Shown here piece by piece: positions 1 to 10,826 of a stretch of DNA of 64,000 bases. A program made the position numbers and the translations under genes. How positions within the stretch are numbered: position 1 is the stretch's first letter; every line of letters starts with the position of its first letter. The notes under the pieces were generated by a model, which worked only from the letters and a program-made list of their open reading frames with translations, searched no databases and was not told the origin of the DNA. The stretch spans positions 36,652,501-36,716,500 of the forward strand of contig CM074860.1 in NCBI GenBank assembly GCA_037501455.1, written 5' to 3'. Origin of the DNA: Lantana camara. Taxonomy: Eukaryota; Streptophyta; Magnoliopsida; Lamiales; Verbenaceae.

Positions 1-709
1 CACCTAATCATGCTCCCATCTAACAATAATCCATCTAGCATATCAAACTCAAACCCTAGTCATGTCTAATATGATCAACATCATCAATTCATGCAAACCA
101 AACTTGAAATGGAAAGAAATGAAGAAGATAGATGATGATGATGATGAACTCCCCAATTCCTTGAAATATTTCTTGAAATCTTGATGATTGGATGAAAAAT
201 CACTTCTTCCCTTTTTGTTACGTGATGGACCGAGATGAAAGGAAACAAAGTTGTTGGGAAAACTTGGATGAAATGAGTATAAGGAAGCTTGGAGATATTG
301 TTACGTGATTCATCATTCTTGATTTTTGTGAAATATGGAAATTGCAATTTGATCCTTCGGTTTATGAAATCATTCAATCAAATATGCCACCATTTGAAAT
401 ATGCACAACCAAGCCCTTGAAAATTCATGCAATTAAGTCCCTAAAGTTTAGAAAATTATCGATTAGGGACGATTTGGTAATTTGAAACACTCTCGGTAAA
501 TGTTTCATGCAAGAAATATTTTTCGTGTCATGAAATAATATTTTCAATGATATAATTTCACATAATTCATATAAATAATGTTTCGTGAATTTTATAAAAA
601 TATGCGATGTCACGTAGAAATATTATAAAATTAAAGAAATAAAATAAAACCTACGCTCAAAACTCACACGTGGCGTGCTTACCTGTTCATTCGGAACCGG
701 GGCGTTACA
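1..709 (-). repeat. E1 3' LTR, partial (window edge)
   Basis: This stretch matches 10118-10826 almost base for base, with about 12 differences by eye. It ends in TTACA directly beside a polypurine tract. On the minus strand the LTR therefore starts TGTAACGCCCCGG at 709. The rest of this roughly 2.67-kb LTR lies before the window. The splice-donor-like AAG|GT seen in the other copy is changed here to AAGTT near position 104. Confidence 0.93.
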
Positions 710-727
710 ACTCTCCCCCCCTTAAAA
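710..727 (-). other. E1 polypurine tract
   Basis: On the minus strand a run of A and seven G residues sits directly before the LTR start at 709. This is the usual primer site for plus-strand DNA synthesis. Confidence 0.85.
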
Positions 728-747
728 GAATCTGGTCCCCAGATTCC

Positions 748-1255
748 CTAGTCTTGCGTGAACAACTCCGGGTGGAACCGTTTCATTTTATCTTCCGTTT
801 CCCACGTAGCTTCCTCGGTTTTGTCACTTCTCCACAAAACTTTAACCATGGGAATCCTCCGGTTTTATCAACTCCTGAAATTTCCGATCTAAGATTCTAA
901 CCGGCGTCTGAACAAATGTTAAATTCGGTTCCAGCTCCACTTCCTCCACGGGGAGAATCGTGGTCTCATCGGGGTAATATTTCCTTAACTGAGATATGTG
1001 GAACACGTTGTGAATCCCCGTAAGACTCGGTGGTAGGTCCAGTCGATAGGCCACCTCGCCTATTCTTTCAAGAATCTCGAAAGGACCTAAGTAACGAGGG
1101 TTAAGTTTCCCTCCTTTCCCGATCCGGGTGAAACCTTTCCTTGGTGACACCTTCAAAAATACCCGGTCACCAACTTCAAATTCTAGATCTCTTCGGCACT
1201 TATCGGCATAGCTCTTTTGTCTATCCTGCGCGGCTTTCATCCGTTGTTGAATCAT
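748..1255 (-). pseudogene. pol: E1 integrase C-terminus and chromodomain-like tail (frameshifted)
   Basis: The open part (842-1255) encodes the GPY/F module ([20 protein letters not shown]), then [16 protein letters not shown] and [10 protein letters not shown], as in the C-terminal integrase domain of plant chromoviruses. After QEL the frame shifts by one base near 858. The expected tail ending in a PELF-type motif continues in another frame to a stop at 748-750, just before the polypurine tract. The 1256-1327 gap to the IN core is also frame-disrupted. Inactive. Confidence 0.85.
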
Positions 1256-1327
1256 TTAAACTTTCTCAATCATGCCCTGAACGACCTTGGAAGGTTTCTC
1301 AAATCTTTCACCTTTCTTTACACCCTC

Positions 1328-1831
1328 TTATTTCGACCATTTCCATTCTTCCAAGTTGAAGAACAACGGAGATAGACACTTTCTTCCATAAAGGAGTTCA
1401 TAAGGAGCCATCCCGATCGATACCTGAGAACAGTTATTATATGCAAATTCGATCAAGGGAAGCTGTTCTGCCCATGAATTCTGAAAATCAATCGTGCACG
1501 CCCGAAGAAGATCTTCCAAGTACCTGATTAACCTTTCTGTTTGGTCGTCTGTTTGCGGGTGAAATGCCGTACCGTACTTGAGCCTCGTTCCCAAAACGGC
1601 CTGTAACTCTTGCCACAACTTAGATGTGAACCTCGGGTCTCGGTCTGAAACTATGCTCACCGGAATGCCATGAAGTCGAATAATTTCTCTGTTATAAATT
1701 TCAGCCAACTTTGGAATCTTATAGGACGTCCGAACCGGTAGAAAGTGAGCAGACTTTGTAAATCTATCCACGATTACCCAAATTCCATCAAACCCGCCTT
1801 TAACCTTCGGTAATCCGGAAACAAAGTCCAT
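1328..1831 (-). pseudogene. pol: E1 integrase catalytic core
   Basis: The segment carries the retroviral-type integrase core: WVIVDRFTKSAHF with the first Asp, [15 protein letters not shown] with the second, and QTERLIRYLEDLL with the Glu. The usual TDGQSE motif reads TDDQTE. It is separated from the upstream RT/RH segment by a TGA replacing the first Trp codon of the conserved PEWKWEQ motif, near 1851. The fragment ends at a stop after EEWKWSK. It once joined 3'-processed LTR DNA to host DNA; it is broken now. Confidence 0.88.
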
Positions 1832-1849
1832 CGTTACTTGTTCCCACTT

Positions 1850-3385
1850 TCATTCGGGAATAGGTAACGGTTGTAGAAGTCCTGCGGGCTTTTGGTGCTC
1901 AGCTTTCACCTTCTGACAAGTCAGACAATGCTTCACATACTCAGCCACGTCCCTTTTCATCCCATTCCACCAATAATATTGCTTCAAATCCTTGTACATT
2001 TTGTTTCCTCCTGGGTGGATTGAATAGGCTGACTTGTGAGCTTCTTCGAGTAGAACCCGTTTCAATTCTTCAGGTACTACCACTCTGGTTTTAAATCGAA
2101 GCAAACCTGTCTCATCAAACCCAAATGGACTCTCCTGATCATCCTTAGCTTTACTTACAAGCTTCTGAACCTCCGGATCCTTATTCTGAGCCTCAAATAA
2201 CTGATTCTTTAATTCCGGCTGAATTGTGATATTGGAAACCCGAGCCTTTAACATAATTGGGGCAACTCCCTCACTTTCCTTTATTTCCAAACTCGATACA
2301 CTCGCCTTCCTGCTAAGTGCATCGGCGACCACATTGGCTTTTCCTGGATGATATTTAATTGTACAGTCATAATCTTCTAACTTTTCCATCCAACGCCGTT
2401 GCCACATATTCAGATCTTTCTGTGTGAATAAATACTGGAGGTTTTTGTGGTCGGTAAAAATCTCAAAGGAAGTCCCGTAAAGATAATGTCTCCATTTCCC
2501 GAGAGCAAAAATCACGGCTGCAAGCTCTAGGTCGTGTGTTGGATAATTCCTTTCATATTCCTTTAGCTTTCGAGAAGCATAGGCGATCACTTTTCTCTTC
2601 TGAGTCAAAACACAACCTAAGCCTTCTTTAGAAGCATCTGTGTACACTGCATACTCCTCTGAACCCTCAGGTAGAGTTAACACCAGAGCTGAGACTAACT
2701 TCTCTTTCAAAAAGTTGAAGCTTTGATCACACTTCTCGTCCCAGACAAACTTAACATCCTTCTTTGTTAATCGGGTTAACGGTGCAACAATTCTAGAGAA
2801 GTCCTGAACGAACCTTCTATAATACCCGGCCAATCCCAAGAAACTTCTAACTTCTGAGGCATTCTTTGGTTTCTCCCATTTGAGTACGGCCTCGATTTTT
2901 GAGGGATCGACTTCCAACCCTTTTCCTGAAATTACATGCCCCAAGAAGGAAACCCGATCGATCCAAAATTCACACTTGCTAAACTTAGCAAATAACTGAT
3001 GTTCCTTTAAGGTCTGGAGAACGAGCCTTAGATGCCTCGCATGCTCCTCAGCTGATTTTGAGAAAACCAGAATATCATCAATGAATATCACCACAAATTT
3101 GTCGAGAAGAGGCCTGAATATCCGGTGCATCATATCCATGAAAGCTGCAGGGGCATTAGTCAATCCAAACGGCATAACCACGAACTCGTAGTGCCCGTAC
3201 CGAGTATTGAATCCTGTCTTAGGAATATCCCCTGCTCGGATTCGCAGCTGATAGTATCCCTGTCTTAAATCCAATTTTGAGTAAACTTTGGAACCCTGCA
3301 GTATATCGAATAGCTCCTCGATATGTGCGAGGGGATACTTGTTCTTAATAGTCATCCGGTTCAACTCCCTGTAATCGATACACAT
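1850..3385 (-). pseudogene. pol: E1 reverse transcriptase, RNase H and integrase zinc finger
   Basis: A 511-codon open segment. In order it carries RT palm motifs ([42 protein letters not shown]), the active site FIDDILVFS, RNase H ([10 protein letters not shown], then HDLELAAV with the catalytic Glu, then [10 protein letters not shown]) and the integrase HHCC zinc finger (SIHPGG ... HCLTCQKV). It would copy element RNA into DNA and degrade the template. The N-terminal RT part lies in another frame at 3345-3665. The segment stops at the Trp-to-TGA change near 1851. Confidence 0.92.
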
Positions 3386-3665
3386 TCTTAAAGTTCCTTA
3401 ATTCCTTTTTCTTTAGAAATAACACCGGTGCTCCCCAAGGTGAAGAACTCGGCCGGATATACCCAACTTCCAACAATGCCTCGAGTTGAACCTTTAACTC
3501 TTTTAATTCGGCTGGAGCTATCCGGTACGGAGTCTTTGAATATGGCTCGGCATTCGGATAAAGATCAATCACAAACTCGATCTCTCGTTCAGGAGGCAAA
3601 GAATCCAACTTCTCTGGAAATACTTCGGGAAATTCTTTTACCACTTCTGTGTCTTCCAATTTCAC
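3345..3665 (-). pseudogene. pol: E1 RT N-terminal segment
   Basis: This encodes the PR-RT linker and RT fingers: [49 protein letters not shown] and [18 protein letters not shown]. After KKK the conserved DGTLRM motif is lost through a small deletion and frame change, and the downstream frame begins at MCIDYREL. It overlaps the next RT segment by about 40 nt only because of the frameshift. Confidence 0.88.
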
Positions 3666-4149
3666 CTGATAACTTAGGCTTGTTCAAAATATAAGCAATG
3701 AACCCTGTAGCCTCGTCTCTGACTAATTTCTGAGCCTCTGAGAATGAAAGTAAGGGTACGGTCTTCGAAGTACAACCAGTGATGACCTCTGAACCCAACT
3801 GGACTTTCTTTGCTCGGCAATCCACGGTAGCACAATGCCTGTATAGCCAATCCATCCCTAGAATAGACCTGTATCTCTCCATTGGCATAACAATAAAATC
3901 TGTCAGAAATTCCCGGCCTTCAATCACCACTGGAACATTCCTGTAAACCTGATCCGTCTCTCGCCTACTACCGAAAGGAGTACTAACTAAATAGCGCACA
4001 AAAGAGCACATAGTAGGCAAAGGCAATGTAATAGCAATAGAGTGAGCAAGAAAGGAGTGTGTAGCTCCTGGATCAAATAATGTATGGATGTTCGTGCCAT
4101 GGATGCAAATAATACCTTCAACTACCGCGGCGGGGTCAATCTCAGCATC
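3589..4149 (-). pseudogene. pol: E1 aspartic protease and linker
   Basis: The protease region reads [12 protein letters not shown] at its N-terminal side and GMDWLYRHCATVDC about 90 residues later, as in retropepsin-like plant gypsy proteases. The catalytic triplet is D-P-G, not the usual D-S/T-G, as in every gypsy copy in this window. The frame is lost near 3670, so the EVVKEF linker continues in another frame. Confidence 0.82.
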
Positions 4150-5258
4150 CTACTCCTCTCCAGCGAGTGCATAAGCCCGAGCTCTCACAAGTGGCCTCGG
4201 TCCTGCAGGTGGCGGATCCCGATGATCCGGACAACCATCAACCAAGTGCTCGTCGCTCCCGCAGATCAAACATAAGCCTAACCGGCGTCTGCAATTATCA
4301 TAATGATGTGTAGGAAGTCCACAGAATCTGCAGCCCGGTTTCTGAGGTGGCTGTGGTGGTGCTGGAGCTCTCGGACCCTTCTGTGATGGTCCTGCAGTCT
4401 TAGGCTTCTTCCCAGAGTCCCTCTGCGCTGGAGGTGCAGAGTAAACCATCGGTCTCTTTCCTGAGCTCGATCCCTGACCTGCTCTCGAGCCTGAAGCCTA
4501 TCCAGAACGCTGAGTGGCCCTTCTAGCAATATCAGAATCCTCAACCTTTAGAGCCTTTGCGGTAGCTTTGGCCCAGGTGCTGGTATTGGCTGCTTTCAGG
4601 GCATCCTGGATGTCTGGCCTGAGTCCCTGGACGAACTGCATCACCTTGTGGAAATCATCATTCGCTATGTTGGGTGCATAGCGAGAAAGCCTCTCGAACT
4701 CGGCGATATACTGCCCCACAGACCTTCCTCCCTGTTTCAGCTCGGTGAACTCCCTCAACCTGCGAGTACGGGAAGCTGGAGGAATATACTTGTTTCTGAA
4801 CTCCCGTACAAAGACCTCCCAAGTAATCTCTGTCCCTGTTGCCTCCAAGACTATCTGTGTACTCTCCCACCACGAATAGGCCTCGCCCTGGATCAAAGTG
4901 AGTGTACAGCGAGCCTTCTCCTGGGTATCACAAGGTATGAGCTGCCAAATCCTCTCAATCTCCTTCAGCCACATCTCTGCCTGAATATCGTCACCCTTAT
5001 AGAACTTCGGGGGACGCTGATTCTGAAACTCTCGCAATATGGCAGAAATGGGGTTCTCCTGAGGTGCTACTGGTGTGAAGGTGGTGTAGGAACCCTTTCC
5101 TGTAGTCTCTGATCAATTAATCCCACTACTGCATTCATAAAATCCTGAGGTTGTGCCTGAGCAGGTGGAGGAGGTGGTGATCTCTCACGGCGATGATGCC
5201 GGCATTGATGATGCCTGTGTCTCGGGGATCGGTTACGAGAGTGTCTATCATGATCCAT
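4150..5258 (-). pseudogene. gag: E1 gag (capsid and nucleocapsid)
   Basis: Gag starts at the ATG at 5258, one base after an acceptor-like CAG, with an Arg/His-rich N-terminus and a Pro run. A frameshift near 5090 leads into the capsid (FQNQRPPKFYKGDD, AEMWLKEIERIW, FVREFRNKYIPP, LREFTELKQGGRSV). A CAG-to-TAG stop at 4498 precedes the nucleocapsid with two CX2CX4HX4C knuckles (CRFCGLPTHHYDNC and CLICGSDEHLVDGC). A second CAG-to-TAG stop at 4150 separates gag from protease. The product would package element RNA. Confidence 0.88.
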
Positions 5259-5492
5259 CCTGAGATCAAATCACTACACATGCGTGGTTGGATTAATAAA
5301 TGCAAATGCGTGCATATAATTCAACAATATCAATAAACACACATTCAGGAAGAATCAAATAGCTCAAGTAAGGCAAGAATTCAAGTAAATCAAGTAATTC
5401 AGTGGAATGCAGACCCTCAAGTAACAATTAATCCTATGCCGTGCGACCTAGACTGACCTGACACGACTCGAGAACCTCGGTTTTGCAACCGG
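5259..5492 (-). other. E1 leader between PBS and gag
   Basis: Non-coding. At 5421-5451 it holds a minus-strand motif related to GGTCGNACGGCTTAGGA that recurs in the same place in E2, E3, E4 and E5. It ends at the acceptor-like CAG (5262-5260) beside the gag ATG. Confidence 0.6.
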
Positions 5493-5504
5493 GCTCTGAT
5501 ACCA
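5493..5504 (-). other. E1 primer-binding site, tRNA-iMet
   Basis: The minus strand reads TGGTATCAGAGC two bases from the LTR end. This matches the 3' end of plant initiator tRNA-Met. Confidence 0.92.
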
Positions 5505-5945
5505 CCTGTAGATGTAGTACCCTAACCCCAGAGCACTACATCCCCCGCAATATAGCCTCGATCCATGTATGAAATGGACAGTTCATACATAAACCAAAAC
5601 TATAGCGAACGGGTGACAATAAAAATAAACGGGCTAGGCGGGACACTCTCCTCAACAAAATCAAACCAAACATGGTAATGAAATCGGAAGCATTAACTAT
5701 GCATACATATAGGTACCATATTTACCGAATATATACATAATAGGTACCAACTTAACTATCAATGCATTATCATCTGTTAATATTCTATACATGCTCAAGT
5801 ATCCAAATATAACAATCAAACATCATAACATGATAGGTAGCAAAATATCTACATGATGATACATTGCTAGACTCGTGACAATGCAAAACTCGACCGGACA
5901 CCCGCCTAGCACGACCAAGCGCTCAAGTACCTGAAAAGTGAAGTA

Positions 5946-5964
5946 TCAGTCTACCGAAGACTGA
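5946..5964 (-). other. Conserved LTR hairpin, E1
   Basis: Seven-base perfect stem TCAGTCT/AGACTGA with a 5-nt loop, 439 nt from the sense 3' end of the LTR. Homologous hairpins occur in the other gypsy LTRs. Confidence 0.6.
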
Positions 5965-6675
5965 GTGAGGGGCAATAATTATATATAACACACATCACAT
6001 GCAAGTTGTAGCCTCGGGTGAAGACTTTGGGAATAAAATAGATATATAGTTCAAGAAAACTTATTCTTTGCCCGAGATTACAACTAATCAATTTAACCGT
6101 TTAACTTGATCATTTCATGAACATGTGACCGCGGCGAGTAGGGGCGATTCTCCAACCTTTACACCAAACGTGACAATACGTGCTTGCTTTATCAATTTAA
6201 TACATGATCATGCAATTCCATTTAGTGCTCACATAGACAATTTCATGCTTGAAATCATGCAATAACCCGAGGATAACCCGACATGCCGGATTAATCCCCA
6301 GTCTCCTTCTTCCTCCGGGTGATAGTGAGTTTGCAAGGCTCAACTATCCACGACATGGTGTGTGTAGAGGACATGACCCCCTAGACACGGAACTCCTTCC
6401 ACCACTAATCTCCTAGTGGCTTCGGGGGTGGTCCCAACAATGTGAGGATAATTCAGGAGTTACCCGTCAGCCCTTGCTTTCCCGGTTGGCTCAAGAATTA
6501 CCCTCGGGCCCACGTGCAATCATGTACTCGCCAAACTTGCTTGAAAATCATGACAATCATTACTTTCTTGCTTGAAATGGTTATAACTTTGAAAACGTTT
6601 ATAATTATAATATGTTTTGGCCGAAAATAGCACATAAGGGTTATAGGGTTCGATTTACTTAAAACAAAACCTCAC

Positions 6676-6741
6676 CTCTTCTTACAAAATAAAACAAGGA
6701 TATGCTCTATGGAGCCTGCTCCTCGTCCACGACCTCGTGAC
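6676..6741 (-). other. Candidate leader mini-exon, E1 LTR
   Basis: On the minus strand a 66-nt block lies between GCATAG and AG|GTGAGG. It contains no ATG. Its position and length match blocks in six other LTRs. This is a splice-site pattern only; no RNA evidence was available. Confidence 0.42.
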
Positions 6742-6965
6742 CTATGCAAACACGACGTGTATACGTGAGACATGACCTAAAATGGACCAAATATGACGAA
6801 CGGCGAAAATGTAACGAGATGACGAGGAAAATACAATGTGGCATGATAACATGTTGTTTCAGTACATCTTAGCACATATAATAGCAATTCGGGGTCAAAG
6901 AAGTCGTCGGATCGAGGGGCTAAAAACACAATTTTATGCAGAATGTTTTATTCTGCATGTCAGGT

Positions 6966-7193
6966 GGGAACGGCCGTTCCGGACCCATTTGAAAAAAGGG
7001 AACGGTCCTTCCCATGAATCCCCAAAATCGTGCCAACGTTTTCAGTTTTAAAAATGCGTCTAGCTGGGAACGGCCCTTCCGGCTCCAAGGCCAAAATGGG
7101 AATGGCCGTTCCCATACTCGGCCGCCTACTTTTATTTTAAAAGAGGGGAACGCCCGTTCCCACAAAGCCTTGAGGCTGGGAACGGCCGTTCCC
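6966..7193 (-). repeat. Palindrome cluster GGGAACGGCCGTTCCC, E1 LTR
   Basis: Six copies of a 16-nt palindrome or near-palindrome start at 6966, 6998, 7066, 7098, 7146 and 7178; the last is perfect. Spacing is irregular at 32 to 68 nt. Confidence 0.85.
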
Positions 7194-8275
7194 TATTTCT
7201 GCAACTTACAGAAACAGAGCAAAACCAGGGGAAGCTCACGGGAATGCAACAAAGCAAGTAACACATTCCCATTTCAATCAACAAAGTTAGGATTTTCTGG
7301 TAATATGATGCATATATGCTCAATGTAATGCCCCGATTTTCAGACAGTCAGGTACGCTCGACACGTGTGGGTTTCGAGCGTTAGGACTTTATTTTATTAA
7401 TTTCGTTTAATTGATTTAAACGTGTTATATTAATTCTTATAAATTGTTTTCAACATGATTACGTGAAAATTATATGATATTCATTTCATTTTGAGAATTC
7501 TTGTATGAATGGAATTTAATTGCTACATGAATTAATTGTCCAATTTGATTTAATTGCCAAATTGTCCTTAAGTGCTCATTTCCTTTTCTTTAAGGACCTA
7601 ATTGCATGAAATTGTTTGGGGACTAAATTGATCATTTCCAAACCCAAGATACCCAATTGCATAAGTTATGAAACTTTAGGGATTTGATCATAAATATTGC
7701 ATATTTCCTTAAATATATCGTTATATGCATTTCCTCCACAATCATCATTCTTCATTCATCAAGAATCATCATCCATTCTTGCCCTTCTCACCGAGCCAAC
7801 TTCCAAAGAGGAGAAAGGGATTTTCATCATTTTAAGGCATGATCATGAAGGAATTAGGAGCTTTGAAGCATCATTATTCCATCTCATCTCTTTCTTTCTT
7901 CCTTTCAAGGTATATGATTGATATTTCATGCTTCTTGAATTTATTGTATGAAGCTAGGGTTCAGGATTTGAGTTTGATGGTTGGTGTATTAGTGCTAGAA
8001 GTATGATTACATGCTCAAAACTTGAATTCCATGTGTAATTCTTGAAAATTATGAGATTTTATGATAGATTCATATATGAGCTCAAGTTGGAGATTATGAT
8101 GATTAAAGCTTGGGTTATGTGTTTATATTGAGTATTATTGCCTCTCAATCATGTATACATACTTCCCTTCTTGAATTATAATTGTTGGAATGGAATTATG
8201 AATATTTGGGAGCTTTGGGAGCTTGGTCCGTAGCTCCCCTGTTTCGTCCCCTGTCTTCTGCATCTTCTGTAAAAC

Positions 8276-8478
8276 GGGAACGGCCCTTCCCGTTCCCTTT
8301 GTAACTGAGGAACGGCCGTTCCCATTGATTTGAATGTTGTGCTTGGCGGCGAGGACGGGAATGACCGTTCCCATTTTGGCTTGCGAGCCGGAACGGCCGT
8401 TCCCATCTTCGGGGAGCCGCTTCGGGACTGGGGAACGGCCCTTCCCATTTTGTACTAAAGCCTGGAACGGCCGTTCCC
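8276..8478 (+). repeat. Palindrome cluster, S1
   Basis: Six GGGAACGGCCGTTCCC-type copies begin near 8276, 8308, 8357, 8388, 8431 and 8463. The cluster starts 366 nt after the donor-like site. Confidence 0.85.
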
Positions 8479-8727
8479 AAGCCACTGGAAGTGCAGAAAG
8501 TTTCTGCATAAAATTACATTTTTAGCCCCTTGTTCCAATGGCTTATTTGACCCCAAATTGCTATTGTATGATTGATTATGTGTCGAAACAACATGTTAGC
8601 ATGCTACATTGTGTATTGCTCGATGTCTCGTGTATGATCATGCCGTGCGTCATTATATGAAATAATATGCTTGAATTGTGGTCTCATGCACATGTATCGT
8701 CTCGTTTCATGTCCAGTGATTCTCCAG

Positions 8728-8787
8728 GGCGGAGATTGTGAAGCATGAGCACGTTCACGCATTCACGAGTCGTGTGTCGCCTGTCAG
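8728..8787 (+). other. Candidate leader mini-exon, S1
   Basis: A 60-nt block follows CTCCAG and precedes the donor-like CAG|GTGAGG. Its start, GGCGGAGAT, is identical to the E3 block. It is the only one of the seven blocks that contains an ATG. Confidence 0.42.
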
Positions 8788-8940
8788 GTGAGGTTTCATT
8801 TCTTGTTATATAGAACCCGTATAGCCTTTACGTGATTTTGGCCAAAGGTATTTGTATCTATAATTTCATGAAATCACTTATTATTTCAAGTATGTTAGTG
8901 TTCACGAATCAAGCATGCCATGTTCATGAAAGCAAGTACA

Positions 8941-9245
8941 TGTGTTCTCCTGGCCAGGCTCTCCTTAGTGAGGGCGCGGGGCTAGTCTTCGGGCTGGTGG
9001 TTGTCCGTCCAACCACAGGAAGAACAATACCCTATCGTGTGTGTGTGTTCTCTTGGCCAGGTCCTCCTTAGTGAGGGCGCTGGGCTGGTCTTCAGGCTGG
9101 TGGTTGTCCGTCCAACCACAAGAAGAACAAAGCCTTATCGTGTACCTGTGTTCTCCTGGTCAGGTTCTCCGTAGTGAGGGCGCTGGGCTAGTCTTAGAGC
9201 TGGTGGTTGTCCGTCCAACCACAGGAGGAACAAACCCTATCGTGT
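8941..9245 (+). repeat. 103-bp tandem triplication in S1
   Basis: Three head-to-tail units begin TGTGTTCTC at 8941, 9044 and 9147. Each contains a TGGTTGTCCGTCCAACCA-type inverted repeat. The units differ by a few substitutions. Not seen in the other LTRs here. Confidence 0.9.
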
Positions 9246-9530
9246 TACAAGCAAGCCATGTATTGATTGCATGATTTCCATTCCATGAATGTGCTAATTG
9301 ATTACAATATCGCACGATTGCACGATAATTGAATTGCATGATCACCTAATGATTAACAAGCAAGCAAGCATGTTCATCGATTGCATGAAAGAACAAGTAT
9401 TTAATATTGATAGTTGTATTCTCGGGCGAAGCTATATTATTATTGAGCTTGTATACTTATCTTTTATAAATCTTTACCCGAGAATATGACTTGCATGTTA
9501 TCTGCACTAATATGTATATAAACCCCTCAC

Positions 9531-9548
9531 TCGGTCTTCACAGACTGA
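9531..9548 (+). other. Conserved LTR hairpin, S1
   Basis: Stem TCGGTCT/AGACTGA with loop TCAC; one pair is G-U in the sense RNA. It lies about 420 nt before the LTR end. Confidence 0.6.
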
Positions 9549-10826
9549 CGCCTCCACCTTCAGGTTATTGCAGGTGCGTGCTAGGCGGGAAGTGAGTCGA
9601 GTCCAGTCGTTAGAGTTAAGTCAAACACGGTGCATTTATTTGATTGTTTATTTATTGCCCGAGAAATCATGTTTACAGTTATATGTTATTTAGTTTAAGT
9701 AGATGATAATGTATTGATATGTAAGTTAGAATATATTTTATTCGGTAAATGGAAAATGTCATGCCCTGATAAATGGAAACTATTTGATAGTGATTGGTTT
9801 ATGCTTCCGCTTTATTTTGTCGCATGTATAAGTTTTCCCGCCTAGCTTGTCGTCTATTGCATTGTCACCCGTTCGCTATAGGTTGATTCATGTACGGAGT
9901 GGCCGTTTCGTATGTGGATTGACCTATAGTGCGGGGGTGTGGTACCTCCACGTGTTAAGGGGTGCTACACTCAAGAACTGATATTATAACATTTAAGCAC
10001 TCAAAGCATGTAATATTATCAAGAATTCCAAGTTTCATGCTCATGCTCATCTTGATCAACCAAGCTCAAATTTTCAATGATTTCATGAATAAATCATGTC
10101 ATACTTCAACATATCAACACCTAATCATGCTCCCATCTACCAATAATCCATCTAACATATCAAACTCAAACCCTAGTCATGTCTAATATGATCAACATCA
10201 TCAATTCATGCAAACCAACCTTGAAATGGAAAGAAATGAAGAAGATAGATGATGATGATGATGAACTCCCCAATTCCTTGAAATATTTCTTGAAATCTTG
10301 ATGATTGGATGAAAAATCACTTCTTCCCTTTTTGTTACGTGATGAACCGAGATGAAAGGAAACAAAGTTGTTGGGAAAACTTAGATGAAATGAGTATAAG
10401 GAAGCTTGGAGATATTGTTACGTGATTCATCATTCTTGATTTTTGTGAAATATGGAAATTGCAATTTGATCCTTCGGTTTATGAAATCATTCAATCAAGT
10501 ATGCCACCATTTGAAATATGCACAACCAAGCCCTTGAAAATTCATGCAATTAAGTCCCTAACGTTTAGAAAATTATCGATTATGGACGATTTGGTAATTT
10601 GAAACACTCTCGGTAAATGTTTCATGCAAGAAATATTTTTCGTGTCATGAAATAATATTTTCAATGATATAGTTTCACATAATTCATATAAATAATGTTT
10701 CGTGAATTTTATAAAAATATGCGATGTCACGTAGAAATATTATAAAATTAAAGAAATAAAATAAAACCTACGCTCAAAACTCGCATGTGGCGTGCTTACC
10801 TGTTCATCCGGAACCGGGGCGTTACA

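Larger units (their letters stand above)
7324..9969 (+). mobile_element. S1, solo LTR (gypsy family)
   Basis: A 2646-bp LTR running from TGTAATGCCCCG to GGGTGCTACA is flanked by the 5-bp duplication CTCAA (7319-7323 and 9970-9974). It carries no internal domain, so it is a solo LTR left by LTR-LTR recombination. It lies inside the E1 5' LTR in the opposite orientation and shares the GGGAACGG palindromes with it. It keeps a donor-like AAG|GTATAT (exon end 7909), a mini-exon, a 103-bp triplication and the hairpin. Confidence 0.95.
5507..10826 (-). repeat. E1 5' LTR, split by solo LTR S1
   Basis: The LTR occupies 5507-7323 plus 9975-10826 (about 2.67 kb) with TG...CA ends; S1 fills the gap. It drives transcription of E1 on the minus strand. 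In sense order it carries a donor-like AAG|GTTGGT (intron would start at 10219), a palindrome cluster (7193-6966), a candidate mini-exon (6741-6676) and a hairpin (5964-5946). The base after the right end begins GGTAT, the predicted target duplication; the left flank is outside the window. Confidence 0.9.

Noticed and set aside
84..377. 97-codon minus-strand ORF in the E1 LTR
   Set aside because: It lies wholly in the LTR leader region, with His and Ser runs from simple repeats; broken in the second LTR copy.
6966..7193. CRISPR-like array of short palindromic repeats
   Set aside because: Copies are imperfect, irregularly spaced and inside plant LTRs; no cas genes, and the genome is eukaryotic.
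8135..8525. Overlapping ORFs of 63-124 codons in both directions
   Set aside because: They run over the GGGAACGG palindrome cluster, whose GC-rich repeats lack stops; no protein motif.
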